Below, in pieces: positions 1-6,935 of a stretch of 64,000 nucleotides of DNA (its first letter is position 1; each line of letters opens with the position of its first letter). Under the pieces are notes generated by a model. The model had not been told where the DNA came from and made no database searches. It saw only the letters and a program-made list of their open reading frames with translations. The position numbers and the translations under genes were made by a program. The DNA lies in assembly GCF_007827695.1 (NCBI RefSeq), contig NZ_VITA01000001.1, positions 558,001-622,000 on the forward strand, given 5' to 3'. Source of the stretch: Sinorhizobium medicae. Its GTDB lineage: Bacteria; Pseudomonadota; Alphaproteobacteria; Rhizobiales; Rhizobiaceae.

Positions 1-134
1 CTCTCGTGACAACACGCCAGTCTTTCGGAAGTTCCGTTGGGGCAGAACGGGCGGCACGCCCTTCAACAACGCGGAATCACTCCTGCAAAATCCGCCGATC
101 ATTCTGCGGCAATGCGCCCAGGTGCGAACGTGAT

Positions 135-160
135 GGAACCGCCGGCGCGGTCGTGGCGTT
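135..160 (+). promoter_or_regulatory. RpoE2/EcfG-type stress promoter
   Basis: GGAAC (135-139) is followed after 19 bases by TT (159-160), with the -10 reading cgTT. This fits the rhizobial general-stress consensus GGAAC-N18/19-TT. It lies about 118 bases upstream of the small gene at 278. Bases 1-134 show no convincing gene. Confidence 0.55.
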
Positions 161-277
161 TGTCTGGCAGCTATCGCATGAGTGCCCCGAGCCGAAGCGA
201 AGGGCAAAACCAATAAGTAAATCAAATCGCTACAGCGACCGAGCGCGTCTGTCGATGCGCCGTTGTGGGAGGAGCAT

Positions 278-517
278 ATGCCTGTGATCAGCCCCACCGT
301 TCATAGCCAGCAGATCAGCCGCGAGCTTGAATGTCAGCGTGCATTAGAGGATGAGTTCCTCGTCCTGACCGCCCTGGCCGAAGAGGCGGGCTGGTCATGG
401 CAGGAAATCGCGCTCGCGATGATGGAGCTGACCGAGCAATATGTGGCGGCCATGCGCCCCGGTTCGGCGATGGAAGCTCGCTCGCTCCTGCGCATGCACT
501 CCAAGAGCTTGCACTGA
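278..517 (+). CDS. Conserved small hypothetical protein (79 aa)
   Basis: This 79-residue soluble protein has no transmembrane segment. It is rich in Glu, Leu and Ala, with a likely helical centre (residues about 20-60) containing two closely spaced Trp-rich turns. The ATG at 278 is preferred over an in-frame TTG at 263 because GGGAGGAG sits just in front of it. A stress-type promoter (135-160) lies upstream and a strong hairpin (608-627) follows, so it looks like a monocistronic stress gene. I do not recognise a domain and assign no function. Confidence 0.7.
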   Translation: MPVISPTVHSQQISRELECQRALEDEFLVLTALAEEAGWSWQEIALAMMELTEQYVAAMRPGSAMEARSLLRMHSKSLH

Positions 518-607
518 CCGAGCCGGGTGGCGAGTGACCGGGGCTGGGTGCCCGTCACCGCCAAAACAGCGCGGAACTGCTCCAAAGTTTTGATTGCCTG
601 CAATTCC

Positions 608-630
608 GGGCGGCCCGCGGGCCGCCCTTT
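608..630. terminator. Perfect GC-rich palindrome, likely terminator
   Basis: A 20-base perfect palindrome (608-627) with 9-base arms is followed by TTT. It lies between the end of the 278-517 gene and the 3' end of the convergent autotransporter remnant, which suits a terminator for the former and possibly for both. Confidence 0.6.
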
Positions 631-656
631 CACTTGTCCCCTCGTTCTGAATGCCG

Positions 657-1262
657 TCAGAACCTGACCCGCAGTCCGACGGTGCCCAGGGCATGGCTGT
701 CGCCGAAGTCGGTAAGGCCGGTGGTGGCGCGTAGCTTGCCATAGCGTGCGTATTTGTCGTCGCCCCAATTATAGCTGCCGCCAAGGCCGATCTCGCCGGT
801 CCTCGGGTTGGCTGTCGAGCGTCACCTCCGACATCCGGGCCCGCATACGGCCCGACATGTCGTGAATGACGTTGGCAATGCCATAGACCCCCATACGGCG
901 TGTGTCGCCTTGCTGCCCCTGCCAGACATTCTCATAATCGATGCTCATGCCGATCCAGGCACGCAGGCTGTCGCCGTCATCGAGCGAGACACGGGCGGCA
1001 AACGGATCGGTGAAGTCGTCGAAATCGACCGAGGCGCAGCTCAACTGCGCCTGGGGCGTGAGCGCCCAGTTGTCGCCAATGGCGAAGCGCTGGCGGCTTC
1101 GAGAATCAAGCCATAGCCGAAGCCGTCATTGCCGCTGGCGAGATTGCCGAGAATGGCAGAAGGGAGATCGCTGGAGAACCAGCTCAGCCGGCCTGGACAT
1201 CGGCATAGAAGCCGCTCTGGCCATACCAGGTCAGCGCGCCCGTTGACCACCTTGGCCGGCCG
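657..1262 (-). pseudogene. Autotransporter beta-barrel domain remnant
   Basis: Reading the minus strand and changing frame about three times (near 1205, near 1085-1045 and near 805-830) gives the C-terminal half of an outer-membrane autotransporter barrel. Recognisable stretches are WYGQSGFYADVQA, then SWFSSDLPSAILGN, then NWALTPQAQLSCASVDFDDF, IDYENVWQG and finally EIGLGGSYNWGDDKYARYG, ending in a terminal Phe before the stop at 657. No single frame is intact and the passenger domain is missing. Similarity to the barrel family is by eye; the frame breaks are read directly. Confidence 0.8.
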
Positions 1263-1332
1263 CTGCCTACTCTGTAAAGCAAGCCTTGGATGAGGCACGC
1301 GGCGACTGGATTCTGCATTCAATGGGTCTGCT

Positions 1333-1506
1333 CTAAGTTACGGCGCCTCCAACCGCCAGGGCCAGCACGAGGAAGACGAGAAAAATGATGACTGCAATGT
1401 AGAACAATATCTTTGCGATCCCCGCCGTCGCGGCCGATATGCCGGAGAAGCCGAGAAACCCGGCGATCAACGAGATTACGAAAAAAATCAGAGCCCATTT
1501 CAGCAT
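1333..1506 (-). CDS. DUF1328 (UPF0391) small membrane protein, 57 aa
   Basis: This 57-residue protein begins [20 protein letters not shown] and is almost wholly hydrophobic, with two predicted transmembrane helices (about 4-22 and 31-52) joined by a small Gly/Ala-rich turn. Sequence and length match the DUF1328/YtjA family, whose function is unknown but which is often linked to stress regulons. It lies 46 bases downstream of the small gene at 1699-1553 on the same strand, so it is probably co-transcribed from the stress promoter at 1768-1744. The gene is shorter than usual annotation cut-offs. Confidence 0.85.
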   Translation of the reverse strand: MLKWALIFFVISLIAGFLGFSGISAATAGIAKILFYIAVIIFLVFLVLALAVGGAVT

Positions 1507-1552
1507 GATTGTTCCTTTCGTTCAGCCCGGGCGGATTGTGGCCAATGGCGCC

Positions 1553-1699
1553 TTATCGGCTGCCCCTCTGCGGATCCTTCCCGGCCGACTGGCTGCTTTT
1601 CTTGACATCGTCCTTCTTCGCCTGGTCTCCTGCCCGATTTCCACCATGTGTCCCTTTCGAGCTCTTGGCGGCCTTGCCGTCCTTTGCATTCGTAGCCAT
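1553..1699 (-). CDS. Small Lys-rich hydrophilic protein, 48 aa
   Basis: A 48-residue, highly charged and low-complexity protein starting MATNAKDGKAAKSSKG, rich in Lys, Gly, Ser and Asp with no hydrophobic core, so probably disordered. The ATG is preceded by GGAGGAA at good spacing, and a GGAAC-N18-TT stress promoter sits about 45 bases upstream. Coding evidence is the ribosome site, the promoter and the operon with the DUF1328 gene. I recognise no domain; disordered stress-protective proteins are one possibility, but that is speculative. Confidence 0.65.
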   Translation of the reverse strand: MATNAKDGKAAKSSKGTHGGNRAGDQAKKDDVKKSSQSAGKDPQRGSR

Positions 1700-1743
1700 T
1701 GCGCTTCCTCCAAACTGAAACCCAAACCTGCGGTCGCAGGTGC

Positions 1744-1768
1744 AACCGAGAAGGGGCGCGAATGTTCC
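1744..1768 (-). promoter_or_regulatory. RpoE2/EcfG-type stress promoter (minus)
   Basis: On the minus strand GGAAC (1768-1764) is followed after 18 bases by TT (1745-1744), with context ggTT. The inferred start of transcription near 1738 lies about 40 bases before the 1699-1553 gene. Confidence 0.6.
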
Positions 1769-1831
1769 GACCGCATCTTCAATGCCGAGTCCAGTGCAGG
1801 TTTCCCATTGATCTCGGCCACGGCCGTCGGC

Positions 1832-1856
1832 GGAACCAATTCCGGCCTGGAAGGTT
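1832..1856 (+). promoter_or_regulatory. RpoE2/EcfG-type stress promoter (plus)
   Basis: GGAAC (1832-1836), 18 bases, then TT (1855-1856), context ggTT. It points at the general stress protein gene at 2092 across a leader of about 230 bases. The bases after the -35 (GGAACCAATTCC) resemble those at 5462 and 9494. Confidence 0.5.
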
Positions 1857-2091
1857 TGGGGGCCGGATCAGGCGCCCGAGAACGAGGGCCTGAAGTATAA
1901 CGTCTTAGGCCTTGCAGTGCTGATGAGTGTCCCGGAAGCCGCCGCTGACTGCGCCTGGAAGCGGTATGAGGAAGCCTGGGCCCTGCCCGCATCCCACGTC
2001 TCAACTCTTTGGAAGAGATCGGCGCTGATACGGGCGACACCGCGCACGCTCCTCAGCCGTCTATGCGCTGCAGAAGGAAAAGGAAGAAGAC

Positions 2092-2643
2092 ATGAGGGTC
2101 GTGGCAGGGCTGTTTGATGATTACGACGAAGCGCGAGGGGCGGTTAGCGATCTCGAAGCGGCGGGGTTTCCCTCGGAAGATATGAGCATCGTCGCCAACA
2201 ATGCGGGCGAGCGCTATACGAGCGGCGGCGCCGTGCCCGGCGCGACGGGGCTTTTGATGGGCCTGGACCTGATGGTGACACCAGGGATCGGACCTGTCGT
2301 CGGGGCCGGCTGGCTTGCGTCGGCCGCCGCCGGGGCTCTCACCGGAGAGTGTGCCGGCGGCATCATCGAAACGCTCACCCACTCCGGTCTCGAGGAGGAG
2401 GATGCGCATCTTTACGCAGAGGGCGTGCGCCGAGGCAGCGCGCTAGTGGTGGTCAGGGCCGATGAGAAGCTGGTCGCCCAAGCGGATGGTATTCTGAGAA
2501 ACCGCAATGCGGTCGATATATCGTTCCGGCGACGCGCTTTTACGGAAGACGGCTGGACCCGGTTCGACGCCGCTTCGAACCCGTACAGCCTCGATGAGGT
2601 GACACGCGAACGGGAACGCCTCAGCCCCCCGGCGCTGTTGTAG
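2092..2643 (+). CDS. YflT-like general stress protein with Gly-zipper core
   Basis: The 183-residue protein begins MRVVAGLFDDYDEARGAVSD, a ferredoxin-like half typical of the YflT/general-stress-17M domain (residues about 1-55). A Gly/Ala-rich hydrophobic segment follows (about 50-110), then a second alpha/beta half with EEDAHLYAEGVRRG (about 100-140). The C-terminus has an aromatic-acidic tail with a Tyr-Ser motif. Family members are induced by stress; the molecular role is unknown. AAGGAAAAGGAAG precedes the ATG. The fused methyltransferase gene follows on the same strand 152 bases later. Confidence 0.75.
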   Translation: MRVVAGLFDDYDEARGAVSDLEAAGFPSEDMSIVANNAGERYTSGGAVPGATGLLMGLDLMVTPGIGPVVGAGWLASAAAGALTGECAGGIIETLTHSGLEEEDAHLYAEGVRRGSALVVVRADEKLVAQADGILRNRNAVDISFRRRAFTEDGWTRFDAASNPYSLDEVTRERERLSPPALL

Positions 2644-2700
2644 CAGCAGGCGGCAGTCCGAAGTTTCCCGCGCGGCTGCACACCCCCGTTTCGGTTCGAT

Positions 2701-2739
2701 ACAGGCGACCCGGCCGAGGCCGCATGCCAGGTCGCCTGT
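2701..2739. other. Hairpin between stress protein and methyltransferase genes
   Basis: Two perfect 10-base inverted arms, ACAGGCGACC (2701-2710) and GGTCGCCTGT (2730-2739), flank a 19-base GC-rich loop. There is no T run, so it may be a weak terminator, an RNA-processing site or a leader structure for the 2796 gene. Confidence 0.4.
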
Positions 2740-2795
2740 TCGAATAAGGAGATGATCGAGTACCGGGCTGCGAGGAGACGCAAGGAGGCACCGCC

Positions 2796-4778
2796 ATGAT
2801 TGATTTTTCCAGAGCCCGCGAACGCATGATCGCGTCGCACCTCTCGCGGAGGGGAATTAGGAACGACCATGTGGTGAAAGCGATGCGCGTCGTTCCGCGG
2901 GAGGCCTTTGTGGACCCGGGCTTCGAAGAGTTCGCCTACGAGGATTCGGCGTTGTCGATCGGCCACGGCCAGACGATTTCGCAGCCCTATATCGTGGCGC
3001 TGATGATAGAGCGAGCCGAGGTTCAGCCCGGCGACACGGTGCTCGAAATCGGAACCGGATCCGGTTATGCAGCCGCAGTGCTCAGCCGGATCGCGGCACA
3101 TGTCTATACGATGGAGCGCCATGCAGGGCTCGCCAGGATCGCCGGGCAGCGCTTTGCCGACCTCCGCTACAAGAATATCGATGTCCGCGTCGGCGACGGT
3201 ACCACCGGTTGGCCGGAAGCAGGCCCCTTCGACGCCATACTGGTTGCGGCTGGAAGTCCCGAGATACCGTATGCGCTGAAGCAGCAACTCGATCTTGGCG
3301 GCCACCTCGTCATCCCCGTCGGGCCGCCGGACGAACAGCGCCTGCTGAAGGTCACGCGCGTGAGTGCCACGACGTTTAAGGAGCAGGACCTCGGTGGTGT
3401 AAGGTTTGTGCCGCTAATCGGCGAATATGGCTGGCACGACGAGCGGGCGGAGCCCCGGGCAAGGCAGAGCCTCAGGCCGGCCCCCACTCTGTCGCAGATG
3501 GTGGCGTCGGCGGCCGAACCGCTGCCCGCCTTCGACGATCCGGCCTTCGGGCGGCTTTTCGATAGATTCGCCGGGCGGCGGGTCGTGCTGCTCGGAGAAG
3601 CAAGCCACGGCACGTCGGAATTTTATCGTGCCCGCGCGGCCATCACGCGCCGTCTGATCGAGGAACATGGATTTACGATCGTGGCGGTCGAGGCGGATTG
3701 GCCGGATGCCGCAGCGATCGACCGCTATGTTCGCCACCGAGCGCCGGGCATGCTACAGGACGCGCCCTTCCAGCGGTTCCCGGTTTGGATGTGGCGCAAC
3801 CGCGAAGTGATGGAGTTCGTGGAATGGATGCGCGAGCTCAACGGCAGCAGGGAGGCCTCCGATCGGGCCGGCTTCCATGGGCTCGACATTTATAACATCC
3901 GCGGCTCCATTGCCGCCGTCCTGCGATATCTTGACCAGACCGATCCACAAGCGGCTGCAGTTGCCCGCGCGCGCTACGGGTGTCTCACGCCCTGGCAGAA
4001 CGAACCATCGACGTATGGCCGTGCTGCGATGACGGCAGGCTTCCGCAAATGCGAGGAAGCCGTCGTCGAGCAATGCCGGGAACTTCTGGAGAAGCAGCTC
4101 GAAGCCGGCCGCGGTAGCGGCGACGAGCTTCTCGACGCGGTACAGAATGCGCGGCTGGTGGCCTCGGCCGAGCGCTATTACAGGATCATGTATTATGCCG
4201 GGCCTGACTCCTGGAACATGCGTGACAGCCATATGTTCGAGACGCTCGAGCACCTGTTGAACGCGCGCGGCGATCAATCGAAGGCGGTCGTGTGGGCGCA
4301 CAACTCTCATATCGGCGACGCCCGCCACACCGACATGGGTACTGCCCGCGAGGAGTTGAACATCGGCCAGCTCTGCCGTGAGCGCTACGGCGATCAGGCT
4401 GTGCTGATCGGCTTCGGCACGCATAGCGGCCGTGTGGCTGCCGCAAGCGATTGGGATGGCGACATGGAAGTGAAGACTATCCGGGCCTCGCTCGAAGGGA
4501 GCTACGAGCGTGTGCTTCACGACTCAGGCGTAGCGCGCTTCCTCATCGATTTTGCCCGCCACGCGCCCCTGAGCGAATGCCTTCTCAAGCCGATGCTCGA
4601 GCGCTTCATCGGAGTCATCTACCGACCGGAAACGGAACGGTTGAGCCATTATTCCCACGCCTCGCTGCCGCGGCAGTTCGATGCATTCGTCTGGTTCGAT
4701 GAAACGAACCCGGTCGAGCCGCTCGGACCTGAACACACAAGGGCCGGCGTGCCCGATACATTTCCGTTCGGTTTGTGA
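2796..4778 (+). CDS. Protein-L-isoaspartate methyltransferase fused to erythromycin-esterase-like domain
   Basis: This 660-residue two-domain protein has an N-terminal PCMT domain (about 1-215) with the family motif GHGQTISQP at 57-65 and SAM-binding loop VLEIGTGSGY at 82-91. PCMT repairs isoaspartyl damage by methylation. The C-terminal domain (about 250-655) is erythromycin-esterase-like, with LLGEASHGTSEFY near 265 and WAHNSHIGD near 498 supplying the family His and Glu residues. The ATG follows AAGGAGG. No stress promoter sits immediately upstream, but transcription could read through from the 2092 gene. The esterase domain need not act on erythromycin; many family members have unknown substrates. 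Confidence 0.9.
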   Translation: MIDFSRARERMIASHLSRRGIRNDHVVKAMRVVPREAFVDPGFEEFAYEDSALSIGHGQTISQPYIVALMIERAEVQPGDTVLEIGTGSGYAAAVLSRIAAHVYTMERHAGLARIAGQRFADLRYKNIDVRVGDGTTGWPEAGPFDAILVAAGSPEIPYALKQQLDLGGHLVIPVGPPDEQRLLKVTRVSATTFKEQDLGGVRFVPLIGEYGWHDERAEPRARQSLRPAPTLSQMVASAAEPLPAFDDPAFGRLFDRFAGRRVVLLGEASHGTSEFYRARAAITRRLIEEHGFTIVAVEADWPDAAAIDRYVRHRAPGMLQDAPFQRFPVWMWRNREVMEFVEWMRELNGSREASDRAGFHGLDIYNIRGSIAAVLRYLDQTDPQAAAVARARYGCLTPWQNEPSTYGRAAMTAGFRKCEEAVVEQCRELLEKQLEAGRGSGDELLDAVQNARLVASAERYYRIMYYAGPDSWNMRDSHMFETLEHLLNARGDQSKAVVWAHNSHIGDARHTDMGTAREELNIGQLCRERYGDQAVLIGFGTHSGRVAAASDWDGDMEVKTIRASLEGSYERVLHDSGVARFLIDFARHAPLSECLLKPMLERFIGVIYRPETERLSHYSHASLPRQFDAFVWFDETNPVEPLGPEHTRAGVPDTFPFGL

Positions 4779-4852
4779 GACTGGTAACTCTTGGCGGCCC
4801 TAGAATGCTGCCGGTGAAGGGGACTTGCTTGATCTTTTTGGGCGGGATCGGC

Positions 4853-5188
4853 CTAAAGCTGCGTCGAAACGATGTTGTCGACACCGACCACGCCATCGAG
4901 CACGCCGCGTTCTGTGCCTTCCGGAGCCGGCCCTTCCTCAACGACTGTATAGAGCTTTTCGCTGCGAAAGGCGCTGGCCATGTCGGTTGTAACGCCTTCG
5001 GCCGGCTTGGCGTCGATCTCCAGAAAGTCGAGTTCCGCCTCCGAGGCGACGATCCGGGCGTCGCCGCTTGATCTCGCGGCAACGACGACTTCGCCCTGGT
5101 AACTGGCGTTCTGCCAGTTCGGATCGTCGGGCTCGGCCAGGGGCGACAGCCGGTAGATCTTGAGTTTTTCCTGGATTTCTCGCGTCAT
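4853..5188 (-). CDS. Conserved hypothetical protein, 111 aa
   Basis: This acidic, soluble protein of 111 residues begins MTREIQEKLKIYRLSPLAEP. It has no membrane segment or signal peptide and no domain I can name. A TTG two codons upstream (5194) is an alternative start; I prefer the ATG at 5188. It is the second gene of a minus-strand pair with the small membrane protein at 5341-5210 (21 bases apart). Transcription is likely from the stress promoter at 5425-5401. The C-terminus overlaps nothing. Confidence 0.7.
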   Translation of the reverse strand: MTREIQEKLKIYRLSPLAEPDDPNWQNASYQGEVVVAARSSGDARIVASEAELDFLEIDAKPAEGVTTDMASAFRSEKLYTVVEEGPAPEGTERGVLDGVVGVDNIVSTQL

Positions 5189-5209
5189 TTTCAAACGTCC
5201 GTTCCGGAT

Positions 5210-5341
5210 TCATTCCGATTGGTCGATAGCATGCGGAGGAGGCTGCCCCGGTTCGGCCGGTTGGTCGAGGGGAAACATCATCCAAAGCCCCGCGATTAGT
5301 ACCAGGCCTACGATCACTGCTGCAGCCACGATTTTCGACAT
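5210..5341 (-). CDS. Small single-pass membrane protein, 43 aa
   Basis: A 43-residue peptide beginning MSKIVAAAVIVGLVLIAGLW: one N-terminal transmembrane helix (about 4-22) and a short Pro-rich, acidic tail. GGAAGGG precedes the ATG. The stress promoter at 5425-5401 lies about 60 bases upstream and the 4853-5188 gene follows closely. It resembles the many small inner-membrane stress peptides of proteobacteria; no specific function can be assigned. Confidence 0.65.
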   Translation of the reverse strand: MSKIVAAAVIVGLVLIAGLWMMFPLDQPAEPGQPPPHAIDQSE

Positions 5342-5400
5342 GTGCACCCTTCCGACCCATTGCCGAGACCGAACCAGAGAACCTGCGGTTTCCGGTCTCA

Positions 5401-5425
5401 AATCATCAAGCCCTGGAATTGTTCC
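5401..5425 (-). promoter_or_regulatory. RpoE2/EcfG-type stress promoter (minus)
   Basis: On the minus strand GGAAC (5425-5421), 18 bases, TT (5402-5401). It faces the two minus genes starting at 5341. The -35 lies inside GGAATTGTTCC (5415-5425), an exact inverted copy of the sequence around the divergent plus promoter. Confidence 0.6.
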
Positions 5426-5461
5426 GCAGCCGTCGACTGGCCGCGGCGGGGCGGTCCCGCA

Positions 5462-5486
5462 GGAACAATTCCGCAAACTGCCGGTT
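5462..5486 (+). promoter_or_regulatory. RpoE2/EcfG-type stress promoter (plus)
   Basis: GGAAC (5462-5466), 18 bases, TT (5485-5486), context ggTT. It lies about 32 bases before the DUF892 gene. GGAACAATTCC (5462-5472) is the reverse complement of 5415-5425, so the two divergent promoters form a symmetric pair. Confidence 0.65.
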
Positions 5487-5517
5487 GGAGCACGCGCGAA
5501 AAAGAAAGGAACATCAG

Positions 5518-6024
5518 ATGGCTACTGCGAACGAACACCTTGTGGCTTGGCTCAGGGATGCGCACGCGATGGAAGAGCAGGCGATCACGATGCTGACCAG
5601 CCAATCCGGCCGGCTGGAAAACTATCCCGAACTGAAATCCAGGATCGACCGTCACCTGCAGGAGACGCGGGACCAGGCGGCGATGCTCGAACGCTGCCTC
5701 GAGCGCCTGGACGGCGGAACCTCGAGCATCAAGGATATCAGCGGCAAGATCATGGCTTTCGGACAAGGCCTGAGCGGTCTGTTTGTCAGTGACGAAGTGG
5801 TCAAGGGCTCGCTGGCCAGTTACACATTCGAGCACATGGAAATCGCGAGTTATAAAATTCTCATTGCCGCGGCCGAACAGGCGGGTGATCAGGAGACGAA
5901 GCGGGTCTGCGAGAGCATCTTGCAGCAGGAAATCGCGATGGCGGACTGGCTGGGCGAGCACGCCGGCGAGATCACCCGCAGGTTCCTGGAGCGGGATCAG
6001 CGAGACGTGACGGCCAAGCATTGA
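5518..6024 (+). CDS. YciF-like DUF892 ferritin-like protein
   Basis: This 168-residue all-helical protein, starting MATANEHLVAWLRDAHAMEE, matches the DUF892/YciE-YciF family of ferritin-like four-helix bundles. Conserved Glu/His positions for a di-metal site are visible in the first helix (DAHAMEEQ), the third (YTFEHMEIASY, about 101-111) and the last (QQEIAMADWL). Family members are stress-induced; a ferroxidase or metal-sequestering role is suggested for some but not proved. The start is set by AAAGGA and by the stress promoter 32 bases upstream. A terminator-like hairpin follows. Confidence 0.85.
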   Translation: MATANEHLVAWLRDAHAMEEQAITMLTSQSGRLENYPELKSRIDRHLQETRDQAAMLERCLERLDGGTSSIKDISGKIMAFGQGLSGLFVSDEVVKGSLASYTFEHMEIASYKILIAAAEQAGDQETKRVCESILQQEIAMADWLGEHAGEITRRFLERDQRDVTAKH

Positions 6025-6061
6025 ACAGCCTTTGCCGCGAACGCTTCGGCGGAAGTGCCGG

Positions 6062-6092
6062 CGCCGCGCACCCGGAAGGTCCGCGGCGTTTT
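6062..6092. terminator. Hairpin plus T run after DUF892 gene
   Basis: CGCCGCG (6062-6068) pairs with CGCGGCG (6082-6088) across a 13-base loop and is followed by TTTT. It lies between the convergent 5518-6024 and 6876-6148 genes. Confidence 0.6.
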
Positions 6093-6147
6093 CGTGCGGC
6101 ATGCGGCCCGCCATCACCAACAGCTCAGGCGGATAGGCCGATCTCGC

Positions 6148-6876
6148 CTACGCGAGGACGTCTAGTTCGGTCAGGAGCGGAAGATGGTCCGAGGCGCTTC
6201 GCGCCAGGGCGCTGCTGTGTACCTGGCAGGAAACCACTTCAATGCAGTCGCCTATCAGCACGTGGTCGATACGCAGCAGCGGCAACCGGGAAGGAAAAGT
6301 GGGCCGGGGCTTATTGCCAGTGAGGAGCTGTACGTCCTTGAGCTGCCGGGCGAGGAGCCTGTAGGAGGCGGAACGCCCGGTTGCATTGAGATCTCCTGCC
6401 AGAATCAAGCGGGTTTTTCCCTGCTCCATTGCCCCGAGCCATCCCGGGCCCAGCAGGGCCGTTGCCTGGCGCAAGCGCTCGGCACCGCGCAGTCCGAGAT
6501 GCGTCACGATCACCTGCAGTTTGACGCCGGCCGCGTCAATTTCCACCCATAGCGCGCCTCGCGGTTCGCCGGACGAGGGCAGTGGAGCAGCCCTGATCAA
6601 CCGCATGGGCAAAGCCGTCAGCACGGCATCGCCATATTTCTCATCCTCGAGGTGGAGTGCCGGATGGAACTGAGCGTCCATGCTGAGATGCGTGGCGATC
6701 ATGTGTGCCTGGTCTATTCCACCGGTGCGGGCGCGGCCGACGTCGACTTCCTGCAAGGCAATCACGTCGGGCCGGCATTCCGCGATCACGGCGGCGATGC
6801 GCGCGGGATCGAGCTTGCGGTCGGTGCCGAAGCAGCTGTGGACGTTATAGGTGAGGAAACGTATCCGCTGTCGCAT
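6148..6876 (-). CDS. ybhP: YbhP-like endonuclease/exonuclease/phosphatase family protein
   Basis: This 242-residue protein belongs to the EEP superfamily of metal-dependent phosphodiesterases. Near the N-terminus it has TYNVHSCFG, then ALQEVD (catalytic Glu), mid-protein HLGLRG and LAGDLNATG, and a C-terminal SDHLPLL with the catalytic His. No signal peptide is clear. Neighbouring genes resemble ybhN and ybhO/clsB, so this mirrors the ybhPON cluster of E. coli, linked to membrane phospholipids. I start at the ATG 6876 because the overlapping stress promoter would begin transcription near 6880; a GTG at 6891 is the longer alternative. Confidence 0.8.
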   Translation of the reverse strand: MRQRIRFLTYNVHSCFGTDRKLDPARIAAVIAECRPDVIALQEVDVGRARTGGIDQAHMIATHLSMDAQFHPALHLEDEKYGDAVLTALPMRLIRAAPLPSSGEPRGALWVEIDAAGVKLQVIVTHLGLRGAERLRQATALLGPGWLGAMEQGKTRLILAGDLNATGRSASYRLLARQLKDVQLLTGNKPRPTFPSRLPLLRIDHVLIGDCIEVVSCQVHSSALARSASDHLPLLTELDVLA

Positions 6877-6884
6877 CGCTTTCG

Positions 6885-6912
6885 GGAACACGCAGCGCCT
6901 GCATTTCGTTCC
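6885..6912. promoter_or_regulatory. Symmetric bidirectional stress promoter
   Basis: GGAAC (6885-6889) and GTTCC (6908-6912) are inverted copies 18 bases apart. On the plus strand this gives GGAAC-N19-TT (context cgTT) toward the ybhN-like gene at 6936; on the minus strand it gives GGAAC-N19-TT toward the ybhP-like gene. Each -35 overlaps the other strand's -10. Confidence 0.55.
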
Positions 6913-6935
6913 GGTGAGTGCGCAAGGGAGTGCCG

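Larger units (their letters stand above)
1700..2091. other. Intergenic stretch with divergent stress promoters
   Basis: This 392-base interval holds the minus promoter at 1768-1744 and the plus promoter at 1832-1856. The remaining 1857-2091 would be a long leader for the 2092 gene. The open frames crossing it have no ribosome site or recognisable domain, so I call no gene here. Confidence 0.5.

Noticed and set aside
1917-2117. Plus-strand open frame overlapping the 2092 gene start
   Set aside because: No ribosome site or domain; it runs out of frame into the general stress protein gene.
2613-2639. GGAAC followed by TT before the fused methyltransferase gene
   Set aside because: The spacer is 20 bases, outside the 18-19 expected, and the site lies inside the end of the preceding coding sequence.
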